DNA from: Burkholderia sp. Leaf177 | GTDB taxonomy: Bacteria; Pseudomonadota; Gammaproteobacteria; Burkholderiales; Burkholderiaceae | DNA: 64,000 nucleotides | Direction: 5' to 3' | Assembly (NCBI RefSeq): GCF_001424345.1 | Contig: NZ_LMPF01000022.1 | Location: forward strand, 437,129 to 501,128 | In this document: one piece after another, positions 45,940 to 54,459 of the stretch | Numbering within the stretch: the first letter of the stretch is position 1 | Layout of the letters: every line of letters begins with the position of its first letter | Notes under the pieces: generated by a model | What the model was told of the DNA's origin: nothing | The model's database searches: none | The model's input: only the letters and a program-made list of their open reading frames with translations | Position numbers and translations under genes: made by a program

Positions 45940-46330
45940 GGCAACGACGTCAGCGCTAGAGGTTTGCAGAACATCACGTCGCAGTTTACGGCTGGAAAGA
46001 TGTCAGATGGTTTTGCTCCGTTGGGTCCCTGGCTGGTTACTCGCGATCTTGTTCCTGATCCGAACAACCTGCGTTTGCAAACTCGCATGAATGGTGAAAT
46101 CAGGCAGGACTGTAACACCAGCGAGATGATATTCAATTGCAGGAAAATTATTAGTTACGTCACCGGGATTATGACTATCGAAGCGGGCGACATCCTTTTT
46201 CACTGGCACTCCCCCGGGAGTGATTTGGGGCCAAAAGGTTCCCCGGGAACAGCGCCAGTGGTTGAAAGCCGGCGACAGAGTCGTCTCCTCCATTGAGGGG
46301 TTGGGAGAACTGACTGTTGACTTCCGTTAA
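45940..46330 (+). pseudogene. fumarylacetoacetate-hydrolase-family C-terminal remnant
   Basis: Continuing in the IS3 orfB frame, the sequence switches at 45940 to GNDVSARGLQNITSQFTAGK, GFAPLGPWLVTRDLVPDPNN, RMNGEIRQDCNTSEMIFNCR and IMTIEAGDILF, the FAH-family core. After a frameshift near 46200 the tail reads TGTPPGVIWGQKVPREQRQW and KAGDRVVSSIEGLGELTVDF, then TAA. FAH proteins hydrolyse C-C bonds or decarboxylate/hydrate acyl pyruvates. The 5' half is missing. It lies 14 bases before the lactonase gene and was probably cotranscribed with it. Confidence 0.88.
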
Positions 46331-46343
46331 TACGAGGTAACTC

Positions 46344-47126
46344 ATGGGAAATGACGCGACAATCGAACGGCTTTACATTCTCAATGGGGGTATCGCACAG
46401 GTCGACGATGCTTCAATCTACTCTCCTGGGGTCGATGTAGGCGAGCCGATGACCCTGAGCTGCAATGCGTATCTCATTCGTCATCAAAATTCGTGGATGC
46501 TATGGGACACGGGCACCCAAGACGATCTGATTGGTGAGCCAGGAGGGCGCATCATCGCTCACGGAATTCGTGGGACAGTCAGCAGCACTATTGCATCTCA
46601 GCTTGAGGAAATCGGCGTCAAGCCGGACGAAATTGCGACGTTGGCACTTTCACATGCGCATTACGACCACGTTGGTAACTGCCGCCTTTTTCGAAATGCA
46701 CAGTGGATCGTCCAAAGGTCTGAATACGACGCGATGTTCGGCGTCCATCCTGACGAGTACGGGTTCCGACCTGAACTTTACAATTCCTTGCGAGATAACA
46801 AAACGAAACTAATTGAGGGCGATTATGACGTTTTTGGGGATGGCTCGGTCCGTATTATTTTCACACCAGGCCACACGCCTGGTCACTGCTCGTTGTTGTT
46901 GCACCTTCCACGAATGGGCAAAGTGCTACTAAGCGGGGATGTCGCTCATAACCGTCGAAATTTTCAGTGCAGGTGTTTCCCGTCGTTCAACTTCGATAAG
47001 CTTCAATCGGTTGCGTCCATGAATAAGGTCGAAGAGCTTCTTGAGACTGAGACTGCGACGATGTTTGTCAACCATGACGTTTTGCAGAATGCAACATTGC
47101 CCCACGCGCCCCGGTGGATCGCGTGA
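46344..47126 (+). CDS. N-acyl homoserine lactonase-family metallo-hydrolase
   Basis: A 260-residue metallo-beta-lactamase-fold protein with a good ribosome-binding site (ACGAGGTAACTC-ATG). The di-metal motif is SHAHYDHVGN (about residue 110), with further ligands in FTPGHTPGHCSLL and LSGDVAH, and a late VNHDVLQ. The AiiA/AttM-type N-terminus (YILNGGIAQV, NAYLIRHQNSWMLWDTG) supports a lactonase that opens acyl-homoserine lactones or other lactones. Next to a lost FAH gene it may instead serve lactone catabolism; a quorum-quenching role is only one option. Confidence 0.88.
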   Translation: MGNDATIERLYILNGGIAQVDDASIYSPGVDVGEPMTLSCNAYLIRHQNSWMLWDTGTQDDLIGEPGGRIIAHGIRGTVSSTIASQLEEIGVKPDEIATLALSHAHYDHVGNCRLFRNAQWIVQRSEYDAMFGVHPDEYGFRPELYNSLRDNKTKLIEGDYDVFGDGSVRIIFTPGHTPGHCSLLLHLPRMGKVLLSGDVAHNRRNFQCRCFPSFNFDKLQSVASMNKVEELLETETATMFVNHDVLQNATLPHAPRWIA

Positions 47127-47509
47127 AGTCGATCTTTAGGACAATGAATATCATAGGCAGGAGCGTTCCCGTCAATTACTGCTAGAACGTATGGGCCTCT
47201 TTTGGATTTGAAGTGGGTGAGCGCGCTTCAAGGGTTCGCTGCGCCGGGCTCTCGCCCGCCCTTGACCCGCAAAACCACCCGCTGAGGATTCAAAAGAGGC
47301 CTAATAAAACGTATTAGATGAGCACCACACATTCCAAAGGCGAAGGGGATAGTTTTTTTCAAACCCGTGGCTGACAGCTTAGCCCAACTCGCGCCCGTTA
47401 AGCGACATGGCACGTGCGTAGACTGAAGTCGTGTTTTGGTGACTGACATCACCAGGTAAAGCGAGCATAACCAACCAGTAGCCTCAACCTTATACAGGAA
47501 TTGACCCTG
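47127..47509. other. intergenic stretch with a long imperfect hairpin
   Basis: No gene recognised; the main feature is the inverted repeat at 47194-47301. Confidence 0.45.
47194..47301. repeat. 108-bp imperfect palindrome with 11-bp perfect ends
   Basis: GGCCTCTTTTG (47194-47204) and CAAAAGAGGCC (47291-47301) are perfect inverted arms. Just inside, GATTTGAAGTGGGTG and CCACCCGCTGAGGATT pair partially. The element could be a small RNA, a terminator for the lactonase transcript, or a miniature inverted-repeat element. Confidence 0.6.
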
Positions 47510-47777
47510 ATTCGGACGAGCTTAATAGCTGCGGCAGCATACATTTTCGTTTTTTAGCGCGCCCTCCTTCGCACAGGGTACGAGCACCACGTCGCAACCT
47601 ACGATCGCCGCGTCGAGTAACGATAACAGTGCTGTTGGCATGGACACCAGCGGGCGCAGTGATGCGGGTGTCGGGGCGGGACTTACACGCGCGGAGGTGC
47701 GCCAGGACTTGATTCGTTCGGAGCGTAACGGGCAAATCGCTTCACTGAACACGACCATTTATCGTGGCGGAAGCTGA
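47510..47777 (+). pseudogene. DUF4148-like exported small protein, decayed
   Basis: From ATT 47510 one frame reads TSLIAAAAYIFVF like a signal peptide. After a frameshift near 47555 another frame gives APSFAQGTSTTSQPTIAAS, then GLTRAEVRQDLIRSERNGQI and ASLNTTIYRGGS to a TGA at 47775-47777. The AFAQ-type cleavage site followed by LTRAEVRxDL is typical of DUF4148 proteins of Burkholderiales. The start codon appears lost (ATT) and the frame is shifted. Confidence 0.6.
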
Positions 47778-48140
47778 AACATTTGTTGGAAGCTATCATT
47801 CATGGGCCGCTAACCTGCAACGCGTGCAGATTTTTGATAGGTTAGCCCCGTAACGATCTCGCCAATCGAATACGGGTCTTGAAGCGTCGGCCGGTCCACC
47901 GTCTGTCTTCGCGATGATTAAGGAATGGAGCAAGATCATCGACTGTTTCGCATGCGTGACACACCGTATCGTCTTTCGTCCGGAACAACCAGACAGCCGC
48001 AGGGACGTGGATACCAATCGCTTAGTCTTTCAATAACGTTTGTGGGGTAGATCGCGAAGGCTTTGATCAACATTTTCTATATGGCGGCATGGAACATGCG
48101 GTTATAAGATCTCGCTACCGTAATAAATGCAAGATATTCA
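47778..48140. other. intergenic stretch upstream of MmgE/PrpD gene
   Basis: No gene recognised; it should contain the promoter of the 48141-52702 operon. Confidence 0.35.
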
Positions 48141-49595
48141 ATGTCAAATCAACTGCTCATGCAATCGCGTCGACGCATACTCAAGGCAGCGGGCGCTGCC
48201 GCGGTACTCACTGCTTCACCAATGCGATTCGCTTGCGCAGCCGAATCCAGCATCACGGACAAGCTCGCGCGATACATGGTCCTGGCCCGCGATACCGCTC
48301 TCCCCGATACAGTGATTACCGAATGCAAGCACCGCATCCTCGATACATTCGGCGCCATGGTCTCGGGTTCGCGGATGAGACCGGGCATGGACGCGGCCAG
48401 CTATGTACGCGCGCTGGGCGGCACGGCGCAGTCATCGGTGATCGGTGCGTCGTTCCAGACTACGTCGATCAATGCCGCGCTTGTTAATGCAATGTGCGCG
48501 CACTCCGATGAAACCGACGACTTCGAACCCGTGACAAAGGCGCATCCGGGAAGCTCGGTCGTGCCGTCGGCACTTGCCGTCGCAGAAAAGGAAGGCCGCA
48601 GCGGCCAGGAGTTCATCCGGGCCGTTGCGCTGGGATACGATCTCGCCTGTCGCCTGCTGATGGCGCTCGGCCCCGATGAAGTGCGCGGGTCGCACAGAAG
48701 CGCGGAAGGCACGGCGTCGACGTTCGGCTCGCTCGGCGCGGCTGCGTCGCTTGCACGGCTCGATGAGCAACGCACGCGATTCGCCATTTCCTATGCGGCG
48801 CAACAGGTGTCGGGGTTGTGGAGCTGGGTCAAGGACAAGGATCACATCGAGAAGGCGTTCGACTTTGCAGGCATGGGCGCACGCAACGGCGTGACGGCGG
48901 TCACCATGGTCCAGGCAGGCATGACGGGTGTCGACGATGTCCTCGACGGCACCAACAACCTCTTCATCGCGTTATCGACGCATCCGAATCCGCAAGCCAT
49001 GCTCGATGGTCTTGGCAGCCGCTTCTACGTGACGGAGACAGCGATCAAGACGTTTTCGGTCGGCTATCCGATTCAGTCCCCGGTCGATGCGTTCCTCGCG
49101 CTGCGCAAGCAATACTCCCTGACGCCTGATTCGGTGCGCAGCATTCTGGTGAAGATTCCATCGGATGCTCAGGAGATCGTTGGCGATAGCGCGATGCCGG
49201 ACGTCAACTGTTCGCATCTGGTGGCATTGGCGCTGGTGAAAGGCGAGGTATCGTTTGCCGACAGCCACGATGTGTCGCTCATGCGCGACCCGGTGATTCA
49301 GGCACAGCGTGCAAAGGTCACCGTTACACCCGATTCGGCGCTGATGGATCCATCGGCGCCTCGCGGGGCGATCGTCGAAGTGACATTGTTCGATGGCCGC
49401 AAGGTCCAGCACTTCACAAAGTATCCTCCCGGCACTAAGGAGAACCCACTCAGTACCGAAGCAGTCAGTGCCAAGGCACGCGACCTGATGGTCCCAGTTC
49501 TTGGACAACGCAAGACCGAACAACTGATCGATAAAATCAATGCGCTCGAAACGGTGAGCGATATCCGCGAACTGCGGCCTCTCTTTATCGCTTGA
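48141..49595 (+). CDS. MmgE/PrpD family protein with Tat-like signal
   Basis: A 484-residue MmgE/PrpD-fold protein, the family of 2-methylcitrate dehydratase, cis-aconitate decarboxylase and immune-responsive gene 1. The N-terminus SRRRILKAAGAAAVLTASP is a twin-arginine-type export signal, unusual because most relatives are cytosolic; a start at the Met of residue 7 keeps it. Core landmarks include HRILDTFGAMVSGSRM, MCAHSDETDDFEPVTKAHPG and SVGYPIQSPVDAF. It begins an operon with a DUF1932 dehydrogenase, an MFS carrier and an SDR. The substrate is unknown. Confidence 0.88.
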   Translation: MSNQLLMQSRRRILKAAGAAAVLTASPMRFACAAESSITDKLARYMVLARDTALPDTVITECKHRILDTFGAMVSGSRMRPGMDAASYVRALGGTAQSSVIGASFQTTSINAALVNAMCAHSDETDDFEPVTKAHPGSSVVPSALAVAEKEGRSGQEFIRAVALGYDLACRLLMALGPDEVRGSHRSAEGTASTFGSLGAAASLARLDEQRTRFAISYAAQQVSGLWSWVKDKDHIEKAFDFAGMGARNGVTAVTMVQAGMTGVDDVLDGTNNLFIALSTHPNPQAMLDGLGSRFYVTETAIKTFSVGYPIQSPVDAFLALRKQYSLTPDSVRSILVKIPSDAQEIVGDSAMPDVNCSHLVALALVKGEVSFADSHDVSLMRDPVIQAQRAKVTVTPDSALMDPSAPRGAIVEVTLFDGRKVQHFTKYPPGTKENPLSTEAVSAKARDLMVPVLGQRKTEQLIDKINALETVSDIRELRPLFIA

Positions 49596-49639
49596 GTTCC
49601 TTGCAGCTATCCATCAATAAACCAATCGAGTGTGACAAC

Positions 49640-50497
49640 GTGAAAAATGTCGTGGCGGTGATTGCTCCAGGCGCAATGGGAAGCGCTATTGCGAAGCAGC
49701 TCAATGACAACGGGGCGACGGTGCTGACATCGTTGAAAAATCGCAGCGATGCCGCCCGCAAACGCGCACTGGATTCGGGCATGCAGGATGCCGATGATAT
49801 CGACATCGCCAGCGCGGACTATGTGCTGTCGGTCGTACCGCCGTCGGAAGCGCGTGGCCTCGCGCAGCGACTCGCGCCGCACTTCGGGCGAGCAACGCGG
49901 AAAGCGTTGTTCGTCGATTGCAATGCGATCAGTCCGCAAAGCGTCACGGCCGTTAGTCAGGTCACTACCGATGCAGGTGCTCGGTTTGTCGATGGCTGCA
50001 TCATTGGTTTGCCTCCTGTGCCAGGCGAACCGGGTCCGGCGCTCTATGTATCCGGTCCCCATGCCCAGGACGCGATGCCGCTCGCACAACTCGGCATGGA
50101 CATGCGCTTCCTTGATGGCGCGATCGGCGCGGCATCGGCATTGAAGATGAGTTACGCGGGCATCACCAAGGGACTGACGGGGATTGCGGCGGCCATGATC
50201 CTGGCGGCAACCCGTGCCGGTGCCGCTCCGGCACTAAGAGAAGAGTTGGAGAAGAGTCAGCCGGCGTTGCTGAAGCGATTTTCCACCGGGCTGCCCGATA
50301 TGTTTCCAAAGGCTTATCGATGGGTAGCGGAAATGCGGGAAATCGCTGCGTTTGCAGAGAGCGGAAGCGGTGCAAGCGAAGTCTATGAAGGTCTTGCACT
50401 TTTATATGAAGCCTTGGCCAAGGACTTCGAAAACGATCTGGCTTTAATCGACTCGCTAAACGCATTCCTTGAGCCGCCGCGTTCTAGCGACAAATAA
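49640..50497 (+). CDS. NAD(P)-dependent dehydrogenase (3-hydroxyisobutyrate-type, DUF1932)
   Basis: A 285-residue beta-hydroxyacid-dehydrogenase-like protein. The GTG at 49640 is chosen because the product then starts VKNVVAVIAPGAMGSAIAKQ, the usual position of the Rossmann motif; a TTG at 49592 overlapping the upstream stop (TTGA) is the alternative. The C-terminal DUF1932 domain is seen in ALKMSYAGITKGLTGIAAAM and MFPKAYRWVAEMREIA. Such enzymes oxidise or reduce branched hydroxy acids. It is cotranscribed with the MmgE/PrpD gene. Confidence 0.85.
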   Translation: MKNVVAVIAPGAMGSAIAKQLNDNGATVLTSLKNRSDAARKRALDSGMQDADDIDIASADYVLSVVPPSEARGLAQRLAPHFGRATRKALFVDCNAISPQSVTAVSQVTTDAGARFVDGCIIGLPPVPGEPGPALYVSGPHAQDAMPLAQLGMDMRFLDGAIGAASALKMSYAGITKGLTGIAAAMILAATRAGAAPALREELEKSQPALLKRFSTGLPDMFPKAYRWVAEMREIAAFAESGSGASEVYEGLALLYEALAKDFENDLALIDSLNAFLEPPRSSDK

Positions 50498-50575
50498 GCA
50501 AGGCGTCTTAGTAACCGACATTTCTGACAGCTTCCCGTTGGCTTACTGACTGGCTGCGTCGGGTAGGCTATGTGC

Positions 50576-51856
50576 ATGTCGATAGGCACGACCCTTCAAA
50601 CCCATCGAGCGCTTATGACCACATGGTATGGACGAATGACACGAGTCCAGAAACTGACGTTCTGGGCGTGTTGGGGCGGATGGGCGCTGGACGGCATGGA
50701 TGTGCAGATCTTTGCGTTTCTCATCCCTACCCTCGCCACCTTGTGGGGCATGACCAAGCCTCAAGCAGGATTGATCAGCACCGCTGTGTTGATTACCTCT
50801 GCTGTAGGCGGAATCATTGCGGGAGTGCTGGCTGATCGCATCGGACGAATGCGTGTGCTGCAAATCACCATCCTCTGGTTCGCGACATTTACCGGCCTTT
50901 CCGCATTTACTCATGATTTCCATCAGTTACTGATCACGCGCAGTCTCCAAGGCCTCGGCTTCGGTGGCGAATGGGCAGCGGGCGCCATCCTGATTGGCGA
51001 AGTCGCAAGCAAGGAATCCCGTGGGCGCGCGGTCGGCAGCGTGCAAGGTGGATGGCCAGTCGGTTATGGCGTAGCAGCACTCCTTTACTTCCTGAGCTTT
51101 ACCTTTCTTTCGCAGCAGTGGGCTTGGCGCGTCCTGTTTATGGTGGGTGTGCTACCCGCGCTATCCGTGCTATGGCTAAGACGCAATGTGCCGGAGTCAC
51201 CCGCGTTCGTCGAGGCGGCAAGCGTCACGGAGAAGACCAAGGTCACCGAGACTATGGCACTTGTCTTCCCGAAGAAGATGTTTCGCAGTACGGCTACTGC
51301 GTCTCTACTCGCAGCAGGCGCACTAGGCGGCAATTACACCATACTGACCTGGCTCGCGACCTTCCTTAAACAGAACCACGGCATGAGCGTAGGCACGACG
51401 ACGATCTATGTCGCTGCAAATATTTTCGGATCGTTTTGTGGATACATGGGCGCAGCGCAGTTAAGCGATGCGCTTGGACGGAAGAAGACGTTCGTGCTCT
51501 CGGCGCTTTGTGCCGTAGTGACTATCCTGCTCTATACGTTGACATCGGTTCATGGTCCCGTGATGTTTCTGCTCGGATACTTACTCGGCATGTTCCAGTC
51601 GGGCATCGTGTCGGGCATGGGAGCCTGTTTCTCGGAGTTATTTCCTGCGCCGATACGCGCAAGCGCCGGTGGCTTTTCATACAACTTCGGACGGGGTGTC
51701 GGATCGTTGATTCCCGCGGCCGTGGGGCTCACGAGTGCCCGGTTCGGACTTGCGCCCTCTATTGGTGTCTGGGCAGTCGGCTCTTACGCATTTGTTTTCA
51801 TAGGCGCTCTATTGATGCCGGAGACTCGTAACAAGGAGCTCGAATCGAGCTTGTAG
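50576..51856 (+). CDS. MFS transporter (aromatic acid/H+ symporter type)
   Basis: A carrier of about 426 residues with 12 helices; starts at 50570, 50576 and 50615 are all possible. The AAHS-type signature is clear: FWACWGGWALDGMDVQIFAF in helix 1 with the acidic DGMD, then GVLADRIGRMRVLQ in loop 2-3 and GLGFGGEWAAGAILIGEVAS. AAHS carriers import carboxylates, often aromatic. Its place in the operon suggests it brings in the substrate handled by the MmgE/PrpD, DUF1932 and SDR proteins. Confidence 0.92.
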   Translation: MSIGTTLQTHRALMTTWYGRMTRVQKLTFWACWGGWALDGMDVQIFAFLIPTLATLWGMTKPQAGLISTAVLITSAVGGIIAGVLADRIGRMRVLQITILWFATFTGLSAFTHDFHQLLITRSLQGLGFGGEWAAGAILIGEVASKESRGRAVGSVQGGWPVGYGVAALLYFLSFTFLSQQWAWRVLFMVGVLPALSVLWLRRNVPESPAFVEAASVTEKTKVTETMALVFPKKMFRSTATASLLAAGALGGNYTILTWLATFLKQNHGMSVGTTTIYVAANIFGSFCGYMGAAQLSDALGRKKTFVLSALCAVVTILLYTLTSVHGPVMFLLGYLLGMFQSGIVSGMGACFSELFPAPIRASAGGFSYNFGRGVGSLIPAAVGLTSARFGLAPSIGVWAVGSYAFVFIGALLMPETRNKELESSL

Positions 51857-51922
51857 ATTTGAATACTCTTATCGTCTGACACATCTTCGATTCCATGCGA
51901 AGACACTCTTAGGGAGAACACA

Positions 51923-52702
51923 ATGCAAGTAAACATGAGTGGACGCGTTGCCATCATAACCGGTGGCAGCAAGGGACTCGGGCGTGCGATCGCCGCGAGA
52001 ATGGCGCAAAGCGGTGCCGATGTTGCTTTGCTCGCACGTGGGCCGGAAACGCTCGAAGAAGCGCGTGCATTCGTGTTGAAAAACGCTAAAGGCCGTGTCC
52101 ATATGTCTCCGTGCGATGTCACAAAAGCAGACGACATTGCTGCAGCGTATTTGGATGTGATGAAAGCGTTCGGGAGAGTCGACATCGTCGTCAATAACGC
52201 GGGCGTCGCACAGACGGGACCGTTTGCGTCCATATCGGATGAAACCTGGCAAGCCGACCTCGACCTGAAGTTATTTGCTGCCATCCGTCTCACCCGCCTC
52301 GCCTGGCCGCAAATGGTCGAACGGCGTTGGGGGCGTGTGATCAATGTACTTAACATCGGGGCCAAGGCCCCCAAGGCGGCATCGGCGCCTACTTCCGTCT
52401 CTCGCGCAGCGGGCATGGCGCTGACTAAAGTACTTGCAGGCGAAGGTGCGCCTCACAACATCCTCGTGAACTCTCTGCATGTCGGACTAATCGATAGCGA
52501 CCAGTGGGCGCGCAAACACGCAGACGCGGGAACCGGCTCTTATGACGATTTCCTTGCGAAGATGGCCGAAGGTATCCCGCTTGGACGGGTAGGCACGGCA
52601 GAGGAATTCGCGAACGTAGCCTGTTTTCTAGCCTCCGAGCTCGCAAGTTACGTAACAGGAACGTCGATCAATGTCGACGGCAACCTGTCGCCCGCGATGT
52701 GA
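51923..52702 (+). CDS. SDR-family oxidoreductase
   Basis: A 259-residue SDR with ribosome-binding site AGGGAGAACACA. The coenzyme motif is TGGSKGLGRA (residues 13-22) and NNAGVAQTGPF is near 92. The usual catalytic Tyr-x-x-x-Lys is not clear: the region reads NIGAKAPKAASAPTSVSRAA, with no Tyr, so the enzyme may be altered or use another residue. The C-terminus RVGTAEEFANVACFLASELA with VTGTSINVDGNLSPAM is normal. It is the last metabolic gene of the operon. Confidence 0.88.
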   Translation: MQVNMSGRVAIITGGSKGLGRAIAARMAQSGADVALLARGPETLEEARAFVLKNAKGRVHMSPCDVTKADDIAAAYLDVMKAFGRVDIVVNNAGVAQTGPFASISDETWQADLDLKLFAAIRLTRLAWPQMVERRWGRVINVLNIGAKAPKAASAPTSVSRAAGMALTKVLAGEGAPHNILVNSLHVGLIDSDQWARKHADAGTGSYDDFLAKMAEGIPLGRVGTAEEFANVACFLASELASYVTGTSINVDGNLSPAM

Positions 52703-52749
52703 GCGTAACGGGCAAAATCAAATCGATTAAAACTGAACGAGATACCTTC

Positions 52750-53523
52750 ATGCCAATTGTAAAACAACGATTTCACCGCTTATTAGCCACTCTATTATTG
52801 ATCTCTGCATCGGGATTCGCGCAAGCAGAGCCATCGGCGGGATCACCGTGGACAGAGCCATCGACGGGCGTGCAGTTCGTCTGGGTGCCGAGCGGTTGCT
52901 TCAATCAGGGTGCGACCGATGGCGCTAGAAAGGAACGGCCCGTGCATCAAGTGTGCGTTCGTGGTTTCTATATGGGCAAGTATGAGGTCACTCAGGAACA
53001 ATACGATAAATTGATGGGAAATAATCCCAGTGACTTCAAAGGTCCGAAGCATCCCGTTGAACGGGTGGCGTGGACGGACGCAGTAGCAGCAGCGCAAAAG
53101 TTGGGTAAGCAAAGCGGTAATGTGATTGGCTTGCCCAGTGAATCACAATGGGAATATGCTTGTCGGGCCGGCGCGCAGAATAACACCTATTGCGGCTCTG
53201 GCGACATCGCCGATTTGGCATGGTTTTCGGACAATAGCAACGACACCACGCATGACATTGGCGGCAAACGGCCCAATGCATGGAATTTATACGATATGAC
53301 CGGCAATGTTTGGGAATGGACGCAAGATTGCTACAACGACAACTACGAAGGCGCGCCCAAGGACGGTAGCGCGTGGACGACCGGCGACTGCGAAGACCGC
53401 GTCACGCGCGGCGGTGGTTGGAACCGCGCGGCTTCGCGTGCGAGGGTTTCTTATCGGGGTGGCGACGGAACGGATCACCGCGACAACAATATCGGCTTCC
53501 GTTTGGCCAGGACCGTACCCTGA
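52750..53523 (+). CDS. exported formylglycine-generating-enzyme-fold (SUMF1) protein
   Basis: A 257-residue protein from ATG 52750 with a signal peptide (hydrophobic LLATLLLISASGFAQA). The FGE-sulfatase domain is seen in FVWVPSGCFNQGATDG, GFYMGKYEVTQEQYDKLMG, LPSESQWEYACRAG, NLYDMTGNVWEWTQDCYND and RGGGWNRAASRAR, ending GFRLAR. The active-site Cys pair of true FGE near the C-terminus is absent, so sulfatase activation is unlikely. Six Cys residues in the mature part fit disulfides in the periplasm. The gene follows the SDR gene by 47 bases. Confidence 0.88.
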   Translation: MPIVKQRFHRLLATLLLISASGFAQAEPSAGSPWTEPSTGVQFVWVPSGCFNQGATDGARKERPVHQVCVRGFYMGKYEVTQEQYDKLMGNNPSDFKGPKHPVERVAWTDAVAAAQKLGKQSGNVIGLPSESQWEYACRAGAQNNTYCGSGDIADLAWFSDNSNDTTHDIGGKRPNAWNLYDMTGNVWEWTQDCYNDNYEGAPKDGSAWTTGDCEDRVTRGGGWNRAASRARVSYRGGDGTDHRDNNIGFRLARTVP

Positions 53524-53725
53524 CCATTGATAAAATCGCTTGATAGGTCAAGGGTACGGTGCGGCATTGGATGCGTCGCACGCATTTACTGTGGGCAAGT
53601 GGCTATTGCTCAGGACGATCGCGGAGGAAGTCCGCAATGTTGTCGCGGCGGGCGCGGACTAGATCCATTTCAACACACCTCGCGCAAAATGTCGGTGGCG
53701 ACCTGGGCATAGAGCGCAGTAGTTT

Positions 53726-53754
53726 CAAGCCTATTGACAGCAGCAATAGGCTTG
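53726..53754. repeat. perfect 11-bp inverted repeat
   Basis: CAAGCCTATTG, 7-nt loop ACAGCAG, CAATAGGCTTG. No T tract follows on either strand, so termination is unlikely; it may be an operator or an RNA hairpin. Confidence 0.65.
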
Positions 53755-54084
53755 ACTATGTCCTGCTCAGAAATACGTCCCGTGGCGGACGAGGCTGCCA
53801 GAATGACATCATGTCAGCGCGCATCGATCGACTGTCGGCTCTTCGGCAACGAGAGCCTATAGGAGACGCTTGCGCGCATTGCAGCAAACGAGCAGTTTGG
53901 CGCCCGTCAAACCCTCCGCATAGCAATACGCTGCACTATCGCTACCACGATCTTGCCGTTTTGGGTTCACCGTCATCCGCGTTTCAATCTATCCCACGCA
54001 CGATCCGCCCCGATAAATCGCCATAGCAGTGAACGTTTCGATCACATCGGAGCACTCCGTGGTTTTCTCCCTCGGGGCTTGTAG

Positions 54085-54142
54085 GACGCCTGCCCGCCGG
54101 CTTCTGCGCGAGTTCGCTTGCACGCGGATTGGGGCAGGCGTC
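54085..54142. repeat. 11-bp inverted repeat with 36-nt interior
   Basis: GACGCCTGCCC (54085-54095) and GGGCAGGCGTC (54132-54142) are perfectly complementary. The GC-rich stem would form a stable RNA hairpin; no client gene is apparent. Confidence 0.6.
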
Positions 54143-54459
54143 ATACATGCCTAAACATGAAGAGACACTCGCTCCGAGGTAACCGGGTCACTCAACAGTC
54201 CGCTTCCAACCCGCAAAGGAACACTCGATCGCTGCCCTCATCCGGCGAGTGGCGTCGATGATGGATCGCCGCATCATTGTGTATCGGTGCTTGAAGATTG
54301 CGGATGAGCGTCGCCACACTACCCATAGAGAACGCCAAGACGCCGATAGTGGTGAAGTCTAAAGCGAGTTGCTTTCGCGACGACGTTGACACTGGGCCTC
54401 CCTGCGATGTGCGGCAATAGTTGCGAGGGCCCGCCCCACTCTCGGTTTCGCGACCGATC

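Larger units (their letters stand above)
53524..54459. other. non-coding stretch with two hairpins
   Basis: No intact gene. A short frame near 53612-53670 (LLLRTIAEEVRNVVAAGAD) resembles part of a methionine-synthase-like barrel but stops at once. Inverted repeats lie at 53726-53754 and 54085-54142. Confidence 0.4.

Noticed and set aside
46197..46210. FAH frameshift considered a programmed shift
   Set aside because: There is no slippery heptamer or downstream structure, and the gene already lacks its 5' half.
51550..52416. Minus-strand frames over the MFS and SDR genes
   Set aside because: These are antisense to well-supported genes and have no recognisable features.
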